From the NCBI GenBank assembly GCA_026120185.1, contig JANUWF010001192.1, positions 1-64,000 on the forward strand: a stretch of 64,000 bases of DNA, written 5' to 3'. The notes beneath the pieces were generated by a model. The model saw nothing but the letters and a program-made list of their open reading frames with translations. It was not told the DNA's origin and made no database searches. The stretch is from Voacanga thouarsii. Lineage: Eukaryota > Streptophyta > Magnoliopsida > Gentianales > Apocynaceae. Below, in pieces: positions 35,245 through 46,354 of the stretch. Made by a program: the position numbers and the translations under genes. Every line of letters starts with the position of its first letter. Position 1 is the stretch's first letter.

Positions 35245-36560
35245 CACTACAAGAAAATTGTGAATTTGCCACGGAATTGTGATGGAAATAGTAGCAAATA
35301 ACAATGCAAATATATTTCGTCGCAAATCGGTAGCAAAAAAAGGCGCCAAAAAATTATGCCAAATATTAGCCACCGATTTGCGATGAAAACATTTTCGTGG
35401 CAAAATTATGTCAAACATTAGCCACGGAATCACAAAATAGTGATAAAAAGAAAGGGTTAAATATTTGTTGTATTTTCCGTGGTAAATCCGTGGCTATTTG
35501 CCACGAAATTACAAAATTGTCACTAATTCGTGGCAAATCCGTAGCAGATTGCCACAGATTTGCGACGGTATTTTTTTATTCTAATTTATTAATTATATTA
35601 GTTTGTATTAATTTTTGTTCTATGCATTTTAAATAACAACGATAAAATATTTTGTAAGTATCTTAATTTATTTATTTTCTAATGTGTTCATTCTTGAAAT
35701 AAAATTGAAAATAAGATGTATTTTTTTTTTAGTATCAAAATATACGTTTGTATTAAAATTATAAATTTTAAAGAAACAATATAATTTTATTTTATTTCGA
35801 CTGTAAAGGTCATTAAAAATTATTTTGAAGAACTACATTATCATTGAGAATACACCAAAAAAATATGTTACGTAAAGTAATGATAAAAAGAAATGACTAA
35901 ATTCTTGTTGTGTGTTCCGTGACAAATCCATGGCTATTTGCCACATAATCATTAAATTGCCACTAATCCGTGGCAATTCCGTGGCAGATTGTCACGGATT
36001 TGCCACGGAATTTTTTTTCCATTTTTTCTGATTTATTAGTTATATTAGTTAGTATTAATTTTTGTTCCATACCTTTTAAATAATAATGACGAAATATTTT
36101 GTAAGTATCTTGATTTATTTATTTTCTAATGCGTTCATTCTTGAAATGAAATTGAAAATAAAATGTATTATTTTTTAGTATCGAAATATACGTTTATATT
36201 AAAATTATAAATTTTAAAAAAATGATATAATTTTATTTTATTTCGACTGTAAAAGTCATTGAAATTTATTTTGATGAACTATAGTATCATTGAGAGTACA
36301 CAAAAAAGTATGTTACGTAAAGTAATAATAAAAAGAAATGACTAAATTCTTGTTGTGTATTCCGTGGCAAATTCGTGGCTATTTGTCATGGATTTGCCAC
36401 AAAATCACTAAATTGCCACTAATCCATGGCAATTCCGTAGCAGATTGCCACAGAATTTTTCCCCCATTTTTTCTAAGTTATATTAGTTTGCATTAATTTT
36501 TATTCCATACTTTTTAAATAACAACGACAAAATATTTTATAAGTATCTTGATTTATTTAT
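35245..36560. repeat. CACTA-2 left terminus and roughly 443-bp tandem subterminal units
   Basis: After the terminus, units beginning AAAAGAAATGACTAAATTC start at about 35440, 35884 and 36328 (period about 443 bp). Each contains hairpin-forming CCGTGGCAAATCCGTGGC and its complement plus an AT-rich tail (TATTAGTTTGTATTAATTTT). The core CCGTGGC differs from the CCGTCGC core of CACTA-1. Confidence 0.88.
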
Positions 36561-36658
36561 TTTCTAATATGTGTATATGAGTGTGTGTATATATTTGTGT
36601 TTGTATATGTACTTCAATATGTATGGTGAGTGTGTGTGTGTGTGTGTCTATATATAAA

Positions 36659-36743
<85 letters not shown>

Positions 36744-37099
36744 TTGTTCATGTATATTTATGATTATGATTGTATATGTGTGTGTGGGTTATATTATGTA
36801 TCAATTTATGCACATACATATATATATATATATATAAATCATTTAATAAAAAAGATAATATAATTGATATTATATAAAATTTTAAAATTATATAAATATA
36901 CAACATATTTTTTATGTTGAATATAAATATATAAATTTTTTTGGTATGTTTTGTGATTAATCCGTGATTATTTGTCACGAAATCACAAAAATTACTATTA
37001 ATCCCTGATAAATTTGTGATAGATTTATCGTGATATTTTTTTTATTTTTTTTCCATTTTTCTGAAATAATCTAAAAAAAAAATCATTTTTTTTCAAACA
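36561..37099. repeat. Compound microsatellite and AT-rich flank
   Basis: (TG)n, (TC)n, (TA)n, (TG)n compound tract at about 36590-36840, then AT-rich sequence homologous (inverted) to 34080-34250. No gene. Confidence 0.9.
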
Positions 37100-37485
37100 C
37101 TTCGAAAATTTCTTCTTCTTAAATTTCCCAATTTCTTCTTCTTCTTCCTATTCCCTCTTCCTCCTATCGCCCTTCCGCCCTGCTGAACCCCGCCGCGTAC
37201 CCCCCCGCCCGGCCCCTTCACCACCTCCACTTCTCCCCCGCAACCCCTCGCTCCTCCCGCCCCCGGCAGCCCCCCGCTCCTCCCTCCATCCCTTGCCCAC
37301 TCTCCCCCTCCCCCGCAGCTCCTCCCCCCCTCCCACACAACCCAACGTAGCCCCTTCCCCCTCCTGCCGTCCCTTTCCCGCTCTCCCCCTCCCCCTCCCC
37401 CGCAGCCCCTTCCCCCTCGAGTCCCGGCAACGGAAAGTCTTTTTGCCCCACTTCCGCCTTTTCATTTTGTTTCCTACGAAGGTCA
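37100..37485. other. CACTA-2 C-rich domain
   Basis: About 390 bp dominated by C runs on the plus strand, that is, G-rich on minus. It is the inverted counterpart of 33660-34075. The Arg/Gly frames on the minus strand are not regarded as genes. Confidence 0.75.
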
Positions 37486-39083
37486 TAAATGTAATCTGAC
37501 ATACTCTTTACTCCTAGTGCCAAAACCTAACTCCATTTTTAACTTCAGGTCCTCCATCCTCGTGGCGGCACTTCCAGTTTCAGCTCCCTTTCTCGCTCGC
37601 AGTTATGGTACTCCCCTCCCTCTCTTCTTGAATTTTCTTTTCACGCGCACTTACTCACGGAAGCACTCTGTTTATGGATATTATTAGCTTATTGTGTGTT
37701 TGGAGTTTAAATTCATCTGTGCTGAGTGATTTACCAAATTTTGGGGGGAAAAATGAACAGGCTTCCGAAAAGAAATTGAACAATCCACACAAAAGTACCG
37801 ATATATGCATCATAAGCATGGCTAGTCGGCGACAACTGCATTAATGTGGTGATCACAGCTCTTTTCCTAGCTATTTAGTTTTGAGACTGATGATTGTATA
37901 AATGGGCAGATGTGAGATGCGAGCTCAGGGTAAATTGAATAAAGGAAGCATCTTTACATGACTGGATTAGAAAGTAAATTTGTTAACAATTATTATATTT
38001 TTGTTCTTGATTTTAATGTCAATGATTGGTCTAGATATATTTTTGTGGTTTCAATCAATCTGTCTCCTTTTACTTTTGGGCAGTGTTGAGGAAAGAACTT
38101 TTAGCGCTTGTTCAGGAATCTGTCTCATTTGTGAACAATCTTTGGTCATTTACAGCAAGAAAAATGGTTTATTAGTCATAAGATTGTAGATTTCGACACG
38201 AGGAAAAACCCCTTTGACTTCTTTGAAGTTTCAAGGTGCATACTATAGGACATTACTTTTGTCCTGCTCTTTTTGTTGATGAGCTGGGAAATTTCATTTG
38301 CCTGTAGATGGGTTTTTCATGAATGAACAGGATGAGGTATTTTCCGTGTGTCATGCACATGAGGTATTTTCTGTGTCATGCACATGTGGTATTTTCTGCG
38401 ATGGTAACATTTAATATTCTGATTCACATGTGGTGAGATTGTTAAATTCTCTGCTTAGCTAGTATAAAACAGTAGCAGATTAAGCTTTAGATTGACTGCT
38501 TGGGTTCTTTTTTTCTTCATATTAGGCTTTACTCTGCTTTTTAGCTAATTTGAGTTTTGCAGTTAGGACTATTGGATTCTTTTATTTTGAAAATTTGAGC
38601 TTGAAGTTGCTTTTTCCTGTTTCCTACTTTAATGGGAAAAAAAAAGTTTTAAATGACTTCTGCTTAGCAATACAGGTTGAATTTAAAGTATATATGGTTA
38701 ATTATATTATTTTTGAGAATTCTAGATGCTAAGTGAAGCATGGGTCAATTTTTCTCCAATTTTTCTCCACTTTGTAGTACATGCTAAGTGAAGCATATAT
38801 GATTACCCTTCCATTAGTTCTCAGTATTTTTCTTTTTTTCTCTTTTTTTAACTTATAAGAATGGATATTCGTGCGTGATAGGTTATCATTCTTCGTGAGT
38901 GATGGGTGATCATTCCCTATGGGTAATGTGTGATTACCTTTTATTGTTGTAACAGTTAATGTTTTTTTTTTCAAATGTTGTTGATTTTGTGGTGGCTTTG
39001 TGCTTAGAAACGTCCAGTATAAAGGGAAAACTTTGTCGATTTTTTTTTTTTTACCATCTTGATACTCCAAATAAGTTGATTAC
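37486..39083. other. CACTA-2 unrecognised cargo
   Basis: Less AT-rich than its surroundings. The start (about 37540-37640) resembles a plant 5' leader: a C/T-rich stretch, GGCGGCAC, then GCAGTTATGGTACTCC, an ATG followed directly by a possible donor, as in some housekeeping genes. No continuing exon is recognisable. At 38341-38403 a short GAGGTATTTTCTGTGTCATG unit is repeated. 38870-39060 is CACTA-family sequence also found at 46785-46890 and in CACTA-1. Confidence 0.45.
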
Positions 39084-39424
39084 TATTATAAAATTAGGAT
39101 AGTATTAGAATAAAATCTACATACTACACACTAAGAAAATTCTAACTATTCTTTGCACAAGAATTTTTCTCTTTCTTTTCTCTCACAATTTTCTCTAATC
39201 TTTCTTTCACAAAATAATGGTGTATTACAAGTTTAGAGAATAGCTCTATTTATAGAGCTCTAATTAATGGATTACATCATGGCATACATCATCTTCCACT
39301 AATCTTAATTAGTGGTGTCTCCACTAAATAGTGGACATCCATAAAAATCATCTATAATAATTCACATAAATCCATAATTAGTGGAGCCTCCACTAATTAA
39401 TAAAGATTCCAATAATTCATAACA
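39084..39424 (-). repeat. 3' LTR of Copia-IV (341 bp)
   Basis: Starts TATTATAAAATTAGG (TG changed to TA at the terminus) and ends CATAACA before the PPT complement CTCCCCCTTGG. The terminal change would impair integration of further copies. Confidence 0.93.
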
Positions 39425-39559
39425 CTCCCCCTTGGATGTCCATCCATTACATAAAGAATATGCCTCGTTAAAACCTTACTAGATAAAAACTCAGTGGGAA
39501 AAAAAATCTAGTGAAGGAAAAATAGTACACTATTCTATATGTCTGTTTATTACTCCCCC

Positions 39560-42500
39560 TGATGAGATGATTCCTTTAAATCTTTAAACCGACGCATACC
39601 GATTTTATATCTCAACTTTTCAAATATTGCATCGGTAAAGTCTTCGTGAAAATATCTACGAGGTTATCACATGACCGAATTTGTAACACATCAATTTCAC
39701 CTTTCTTCTGGAGTTCATGAGTAAAGAAAAATTTTGGTGAAATAGGTTTTGTCCGATCTCCTTTAATATATCCTCCTCGTAATTGAGCTATGCAAGCTGC
39801 ATTGTCTTCATAAAGAGGAGTTGGAATATCTTTGATTGATGATAATCCACAATTTTCTCGGATATAATGAATCATGGATCTTAGCCATACACATTCTCGA
39901 CTTGCTTCAAGAATGGCTATAATTTCAGCATGATTTGAAGAAGTAGCTGCTATAGATTGTTTCGTAGAACGCCATGATATAGCAAGTATTTCCACATGTA
40001 AATAGATAGCCCGTTTGAGAACGTGCTTTATGTGGATAAGATAAATAACCAGTATCTGCATAACCTATCAATGTTGGACTGATTTTATTTGAATAAAATA
40101 ATCCGAGATCAATTGTACCTTAGAGATATCGAAGGACTTGTTTAATTCTATTCCAATGTCGTCGTGTTGGTGAAGAACTAAATTTTGCTAATAAATTGAC
40201 AGCAAAAGCAATATCAGGTCGTATATTATTAGCAAGATACATCAACGCACAAATTGCACTGAAATATGGTACTTCAGGACCAAGAAGTTCTTCAATATCT
40301 TCTTGAGGTCGAAAATGACCGGACGATCATTGGAATACTCAATGGATGTGCTTTGTCCATGTAAAATCTTTTTAGAACTTTTGCTGTATATGTTGAATAA
40401 ATGTTCTACTTGTCAAATATTCAATTTGTAAACCAAGGCAAAGTATACTTTTATGACCATCCTTGATGTCGAATAATCAATTGTTTCTTGGAGCTCTTCA
40501 GGAGTTCCAATAAGATTAATATCATCAACATATATAGCTAATATCACAAATTTAGAACCAAATTTCTTAATAAAAACACGTGGACATACCTGGTCATTTT
40601 TAAATTCTGCTTTCAATAAATATTCACTAAGACGTGTGCACCACATGCGCCCAGATTGCTTCAGGCAATATAAAGATTTCTGCAACTTGATGGAGTAATT
40701 TTCACGAGAATAATGTTTATATGCTTCAGGCATATGAAATCCTTTGGGGATTTTCATGTAAACATCATTTTCTAAATTTCCATACAAGTAAGCAGTGACA
40801 ACATCTAATAGGCGCATATCTATCTTTTCATGTACTACCAAACTGATAATATATCGGAGTGTAATAGCATCAACAACAAGAGAATAAGTTTCATCATAAT
40901 CAATACCTGGTCTTTGTAAAAAACCTTAGGCTACTAATCGCGCTTTATATCGAACGATTTCACTGTTTTCATTGCGCTTTCGCACAAATATCCATTTGTA
41001 GCCAACAGGTTTTACACCTTCTGGTGTTCGGATTGCGAGTTCGAAGACTTCACGTTTTGTCGGTGCATTTAACTCCGATTGAATCGCATCTTTCCATTGC
41101 GACCAATCTTTTCTATGCCGACATTCATCAAGCGATATTGGTTCGGGATCATCATTATCTGTGTAACATCAAGAGATATATTGTATGCAAATATATTATC
41201 AATAACGGTTTCTATCCGATTCCAACTTCTATCGGAAGTGGTATAATTGATAGAAATTTCGAGTGTTACTTTCATCAACTTACGGTTCTTTGTCATCGAG
41301 TTCTCTCTTGGTCTTTATCATTCTTTTCTTCAATATGATCTTCGGATCATTTAATCCTCTTTTCTTTCGAGGATTTTTATCTTTAGAACCAAGAGGTCGG
41401 CCACGCTTACAGCGTGTTTTTGACTCAGCGACTATAGGTATAATATTTTGTTCTGCTTGGAACTTCAATTCGAATAGGAGCATTTATAGGCTGGAATATG
41501 CGATTTTGTAACTCTTACGGAGTCAACAAAAGCGTCGGCATTTGATTTGCAATGCTTTGCAAATGAATTATCTTTTGAACTTCAAGTTCACATGCGCTTG
41601 TGCGTGGATCAAGATAATTTAATGATGTTGTCCAAGCAAGATCCTTTTTATCTTTGTTTTGGTTCTCCCCCTAATTTAGGGAATAATGATTCATCAAAAT
41701 GACAATCGACAAATCTTCTTTGTGAATACATCTCTGTCGGGGGTTCAACATACACGATAATAGAGGGAGAATCATATCCAACGTATATCCCATTTCTTCT
41801 TTGAGGACCCATCTTTGTACGTTGGTTTGGTGCAATTGGAATATATCTGACACACCCAAAAATTCTTAAATGAGCAATATTTGGTTACGACCCAAAAGTC
41901 AATTGCAAAGGAGAGAATTTATGATAACTAGGCTGGTCTTATACGTACAAGTGTTGCGGCATGTAGAATAGCATGTCCCCGAGCGAGATGTTGGGAGATT
42001 TGTTTTCATTAATAATGGTCTAGCAATTAATTGTAATCGTTTAATCAAAGATTGACAAGACCATTTTGTGTGTGAACATGAGCTACAGGATGTTCAACAT
42101 TAATCCCAATTGACATGCAATATGCATCAAAAGCATGTGATGAAAATTCACCGACATTATCCAAACGGATATTTTTAATGTGATGGTCAGGAAATTGTGC
42201 TCGTAATTTAATTATTTGAGCAAGTAATCTCATAAACGCCAGGTTGCGAGTAGATAATAAACATACATGTGACCATCGGGATGATGCATCAATTAAGACC
42301 ATAAAATATTTGAGCGGTCCACATGGTGGATCAATAGGTCCACAAATATCTCCAGTGAATCCGTTCGAGAAATGTAGGACTTTCAGCTCCTACTTTTCTT
42401 GGTGATGGTTTAACAATTAATTTTCCTAGGGAACATACGGTACATGCGAATTTTTACGATGTTAATATCCTTTTATTTTTTAAAGGATGACCATGTGTAT

Positions 42501-43010
42501 TCTCAATGATTCTTCTCATCATGGTAGATCCAGGATGACCCAACCGGTCATGCCAAATGCTAAAAGTAATAGGATCAGTAAACTTACGGTTTACTAGATG
42601 ATGAATTTCAATTGTACGTATTTTTACAAAATATAGACCAGGTAGAAAAAGACGGCAGTTTTTCTAATACCGATTTCTTACCCAAATGCATTTGAGTAAT
42701 AAAAAGATGCTCAATCCCATTTTCCTCATTTGTTTCAACATGATACCCATTTACTGCGGATATCTTTAAAACTCAATAAATTTCTTACGGATTTTGAGGA
42801 AAATAGTGCCTTATCAATAATAATTGTTGTTCCTTTAGGCAACAATATACTAGCTCTTCAGGAGCCCTCAATTACATTTGCACTACCGTTTATCGTATAA
42901 ATATTTATTTCTCCCATTTTGAGATCGAGAAAAATATTTCTCATTTTTTAGTATGGTGTGTGTAGTTCCACTATCAATAATGCATACATCATCATTAATA
43001 ACGACCATCT
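39560..43010 (-). pseudogene. Copia-IV pol
   Basis: RNase H 39560-40061, RT about 40080-40990 (YVDD near 40525), linker, integrase about 41500-42560 (HVCLLSTRN, RLDNVGEF, AHVHTQNGL), protease 42880-43010 (IDSGTTHTILKNEKYF). There are repeated frameshifts. A block of RT near 40310-40450 is shortened relative to Copia-I. Characteristic TTACGG replaces TTCTGG of Copia-I at several places (41511, 42583, 42785). Confidence 0.88.
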
Positions 43011-43130
43011 GAACACAATATATATATATATATATATATGTAAACGTAAATATTATTAGAATAGAATGAAAATGAAAATACAAAAATATCGAGGTGAGGC
43101 TTTAGTTCTTACGGACACTTGCCATCACCA

Positions 43131-44179
43131 ATTAAATGGTCTATCCTACCGATCCGGGTGTTCAAAAAAATCCGATACATCCATATGGGTAATATTGATA
43201 TTAAGATCTTCAGGATCAATATCGTCATCCTCGACATTATTTATTGGATGTTGAGAAAAATTTGCTTCCACATTTTTATTTTTCAATGAAGCTTGATACA
43301 ATTCAACTAAATGCTTAGCCGTACTGACAGTTTCGTGACCAATGACCTTTCATGCCACATCTATAACATATATCCTCATGCTTTTCTTCAATTTCTTTTT
43401 CTTTTCCCTTATGATCTTTTCTGTTCCACTTGGTGGCTGATATTTCTCACGGTTTGATTATAATTGTGATAAGGGAAATATCGAGCGTGTCTACGACCAT
43501 AACCACGACCACGGTCACGGCCATGGCCACGACTACGACTATAACGATGGCTTCTGCTGGAGCCAACGGCATTCACTTCAGGAGTCTTTGTAGAGCCGAT
43601 TGATGCAGCTTCATGATTTCTCAATAATAACTCATTATTTTTCTCTGCAATGAGGAGGCGATAATTAAATCTGTAAATTTTGTATACCCCTTTTCTCGAT
43701 ATTGTTCTTTGCAGGACAATATTCGAGGCATGAAAGGTGGAGAATGTCTTCTCCAACATATCTTCATCAGTCACTTTTTTTCCGCATAATTTTAATTGAG
43801 ATGTAATTTTATACATTGCGGAGCTATATTCATTCACGGTTTTAAAATCTTGCAACCTCAGGTGCAACCATTCGTACCGTGCAGTAGGTAATACGACCAT
43901 CTTCAAGTGGTCAAATCTTTCTTTTAAATTTATCCACAGGCCATATGGATCTTTTTCGGTAAGATATTCCATTTTCAAATTTTTATCGAGATGATGACGA
44001 ATAAAAATCAAAGCTTTAGCCTTGTGTTGTGCAGATGCATTATTATTTGCTTGTATAGTTTCACTAAGGCCTTCAGTATTTAGATGCATTTTTGCATCGA
44101 GAACCCATGACATATAATTTTTTCCAGAAATATCAAGTGCTACAAATTCGAGTTTAGCGATGTTAGCCATAGAGATCAA
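43131..44179 (-). pseudogene. Copia-IV gag
   Basis: The frame 44179-43409 (256 codons) is the longest gag frame in the window: UBN2-type N-terminus (KLEFVALDISGKNYMSWVLD), then an Arg/Gly/Ser-rich stretch (SRGHGRDRGRGYGRRHARYF) likely to bind RNA. The CCHC knuckle follows near 43355 in another frame. Confidence 0.85.
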
Positions 44180-44271
44180 TAAATGCGTACCTGTCTTTTG
44201 GCTTTGGTAACGGCAGAAACTCGTGCTTAGTCTTCTGGCTTTTGTACCGGTAGAGACTCGTGCTGATAACG

Positions 44272-44627
44272 TGTTATAAAATTAGGGTAGTATTAGAATA
44301 AAATCTACATACTACACACTAAGAAAATTCTAACTATTCTTTGCACAAGAATTTTTCTCTTTCTTTTCTCTCACAATTTTCTTTAATATTTCTTTCACTA
44401 ATCTTTCTTTCACAAAATAATGGTGTATTACAAGCTTAGAGAATAACTCTATTTATAGAGCTCTAATTAGTGGATTACATCATGGCATACATCATCTTCC
44501 ACTAATCTTAATTAGTGGTGTCTCCACTAAATGGTGGACATCCATAAAAATCTTCTATAATAATTCACATAAATCAATAATTAGTGGAGCCTCCACTAAT
44601 TAATAAAGATTCCAATAATTCATAACA
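44272..44627 (-). repeat. 5' LTR of Copia-IV (356 bp)
   Basis: TGTTATAAAATTAGGG to CATAACA. The primer site (CTCGTGCTGATAACG, minus-element complement) is directly to its left at about 44256-44271. Confidence 0.94.
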
Positions 44628-44741
44628 ATTACCCTTAAGTTTAATTTTATATAATAGATTTTAATGCCTAAACATCTTCTCAATGTAAAGAAAATTTGAG
44701 AAACATCATAAACTTGACCTTATCTAACCAAAGCAATTAGA

Positions 44742-46354
44742 CTAACATCTGTCTCTCAAAATTTTTTCCAGATCCCTGAGTTTTCTCTTATCATATTTGG
44801 CTTTAAAACATGCTTGTCTTAGCCTCTTTGTTTGATCTTCCAACTTCGCATCAGGGATTTCTTCCATCAACTTATTCTCACATTTCAGTATCTCAATGGC
44901 CATTCTCTTCTCAAGTGTGTGTGAGAAAGAACTTGAACAAGTCTTGATTAGGGTCTCCAAGCTCCTAAACTTTCTGTAAGGCCATCTACGAATTCCCGAC
45001 TCCTTACATATTTTTTTGAGATTGGTTCGGCAAACATTCAGTTTTTTGGCCGCTCGAGTCATTGACATGTAAAAATATTTCGAAATGGTTGCTCTTGATA
45101 GTGTCTTGGAGTTCCTAATTGTCTTCTTCTCCACAGGAACTTCGTTTGAAGTGATACCTTCCATAGGCATTTCCTCCATAGTAGCATGTTCATAACTTTC
45201 ACTGATTCATAACACAACAATCCAAACCAGATGAAGAAGATGAATGAAAACTCCCTTAAAAAAAAAAAAGCTTTAGAAGTATCTCACCTTAAATCAAGAG
45301 GAAGTGGTAGGCTCAGAAAGGAGAACATATCAAAATCTTCTTGATTGGAAGCTATTTCAAAATTTGATCACATCTTAAACGAATTACAATTATCCATCAG
45401 AGGAACAACATAAAAAATAATCTTTTGAATAGGTTGATCAAATTGGAAATCCAAAGCAGCATGTTCATAACTTTCACTGATTCATAACATAACAAACCAA
45501 ACCAGATTAAGAAGACAAGTGAAAACTCCATTAAAAAAAAAAAATAGCCTTAAAGGTATCTCACCTTAAATCAAGAGGGAGTGGTAGGCTCGGAAAGGAG
45601 AACACATCAAAATCTTCTTGATTGGAAGTTATTTCAAAATTTGATCACATCTCAAACGAATTATAATTATCCATCAGAGGAACAAGATAAAAAATAGTCT
45701 CTTGAATAGGTTAATCAAATTGGAAATTCAAAGCAGCATGTTCATAACTTTCATTGATTCAAAACACAACAAACCAAACTAGATGAAGAAGACGAGTGAA
45801 AACTCCCTTAAAAAAAAATAGCCTTAAAAGTATCTCACTTAAAATCAAAAGGAAGTGGTAGGCTCAGAAAGGAGAACATATCAAAATCTTCTTGATTGGA
45901 AGTTATTTCAAAATTTGACCACATCTCAAACGAATTATAATTATCCATCATAGGAACAGCATAAAAAATAGTCTCTTGAATAGGTTGATCAAATTGAAAA
46001 TCTAAAACAACATATTCATAACTTTCATTGATTCATAACACAACAAACCAAACCAGATAAAAAAGACGAGTGAAAATTCCCTTAAAAAAAAATAGCCTTA
46101 AAAGTATCTCAGATTAAATCAAGAGGAAGTGGTAGGCTCGGAAAGGAGAACACATCAAAATCTTCTTGATTGGAAGCTATTTCAAAATTTGACCACATCT
46201 CAAATGAATTACAATTATCCATTAGAGGAACAGTATCAAAACTAATCTGTTGAATAAGTAGTTCAAATTGAAAATCCAAAGCAGCATGTTCATAACTTTG
46301 ATTGGAAACTATTTCAAAATTTGACCACCTCTCAAATGAATTACAACTATCCAT
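44742..46354 (-). CDS. RKD-like: RKD-b: RWP-RK transcription factor gene inside CACTA-2
   Basis: First exon from ATG at 46354 (MDSCNSFERWSNFEIVSNQ). The last exon, 45201-44742, follows acceptor AATCAG and encodes the RWP-RK domain (LSRATISKYFYMSMTRAAKK, then GIRRWPYRKF) and a coiled coil (EKRMAIEILKCENKLMEEIP) ending LRDRC. It lacks the intron and the acidic tail seen in RKD-a, and it is diverged in the domain (KKICKESG for KKRCRELG). Between the two lie four tandem exon-intron units (45185-46284). Two of these have TGA for TGG in the MWSNF motif and one has lost its donor, so the true splice form is unclear. A TATA-like tract lies near 46420. It is probably a nuclear regulator, if functional. 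Confidence 0.7.
45185..46284 (-). repeat. Four tandem units of about 275 bp in RKD-b
   Basis: The motif ATGTTCATAACTTTC starts at 45185, 45461, 45738, 46012 (as ATATTC) and 46285: periods 276, 277, 274 and 273 bp. Each unit holds an exon of about 180 bp (SYEHAALDFQFD, then VPLMDNCNSFEMWSNFEIAS, then FSFPSLPLPLDL) and an intron of about 95 bp with its own acceptor and donor (GGTGAGATAC). It is a tandem amplification of a spliceable N-terminal exon. Confidence 0.88.

Larger units (their letters stand above)
39084..44627 (-). mobile_element. Copia-IV: full-length copia element
   Basis: Complete minus-strand member of the same family: 3' LTR 39084-39424, PPT, RNase H, RT, integrase, protease, gag, primer site, 5' LTR 44272-44627. 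Target duplication ATTAC lies at 39079-39083 and 44628-44632. It inserted within CACTA-2. The LTRs differ by a 15-bp indel (loss of one CTAATCTTTCTTTCA unit) and a few substitutions, so it is older than the 5.8-20.9 kb insertion. Coding regions carry many small frameshifts. Confidence 0.95.

Noticed and set aside
34263..36863. Tyr/Ile- and Cys/Val-rich frames around 34263-34750 and 36581-36863
   Set aside because: Translations of (TA)n, (TG)n and (TC)n microsatellites.
41024..41511. Plus-strand frames opposite copia pol (also 822-1016, 7638-8264, 17350-18104)
   Set aside because: Antisense shadows of the integrase-RT linker of minus- or plus-strand copia copies.
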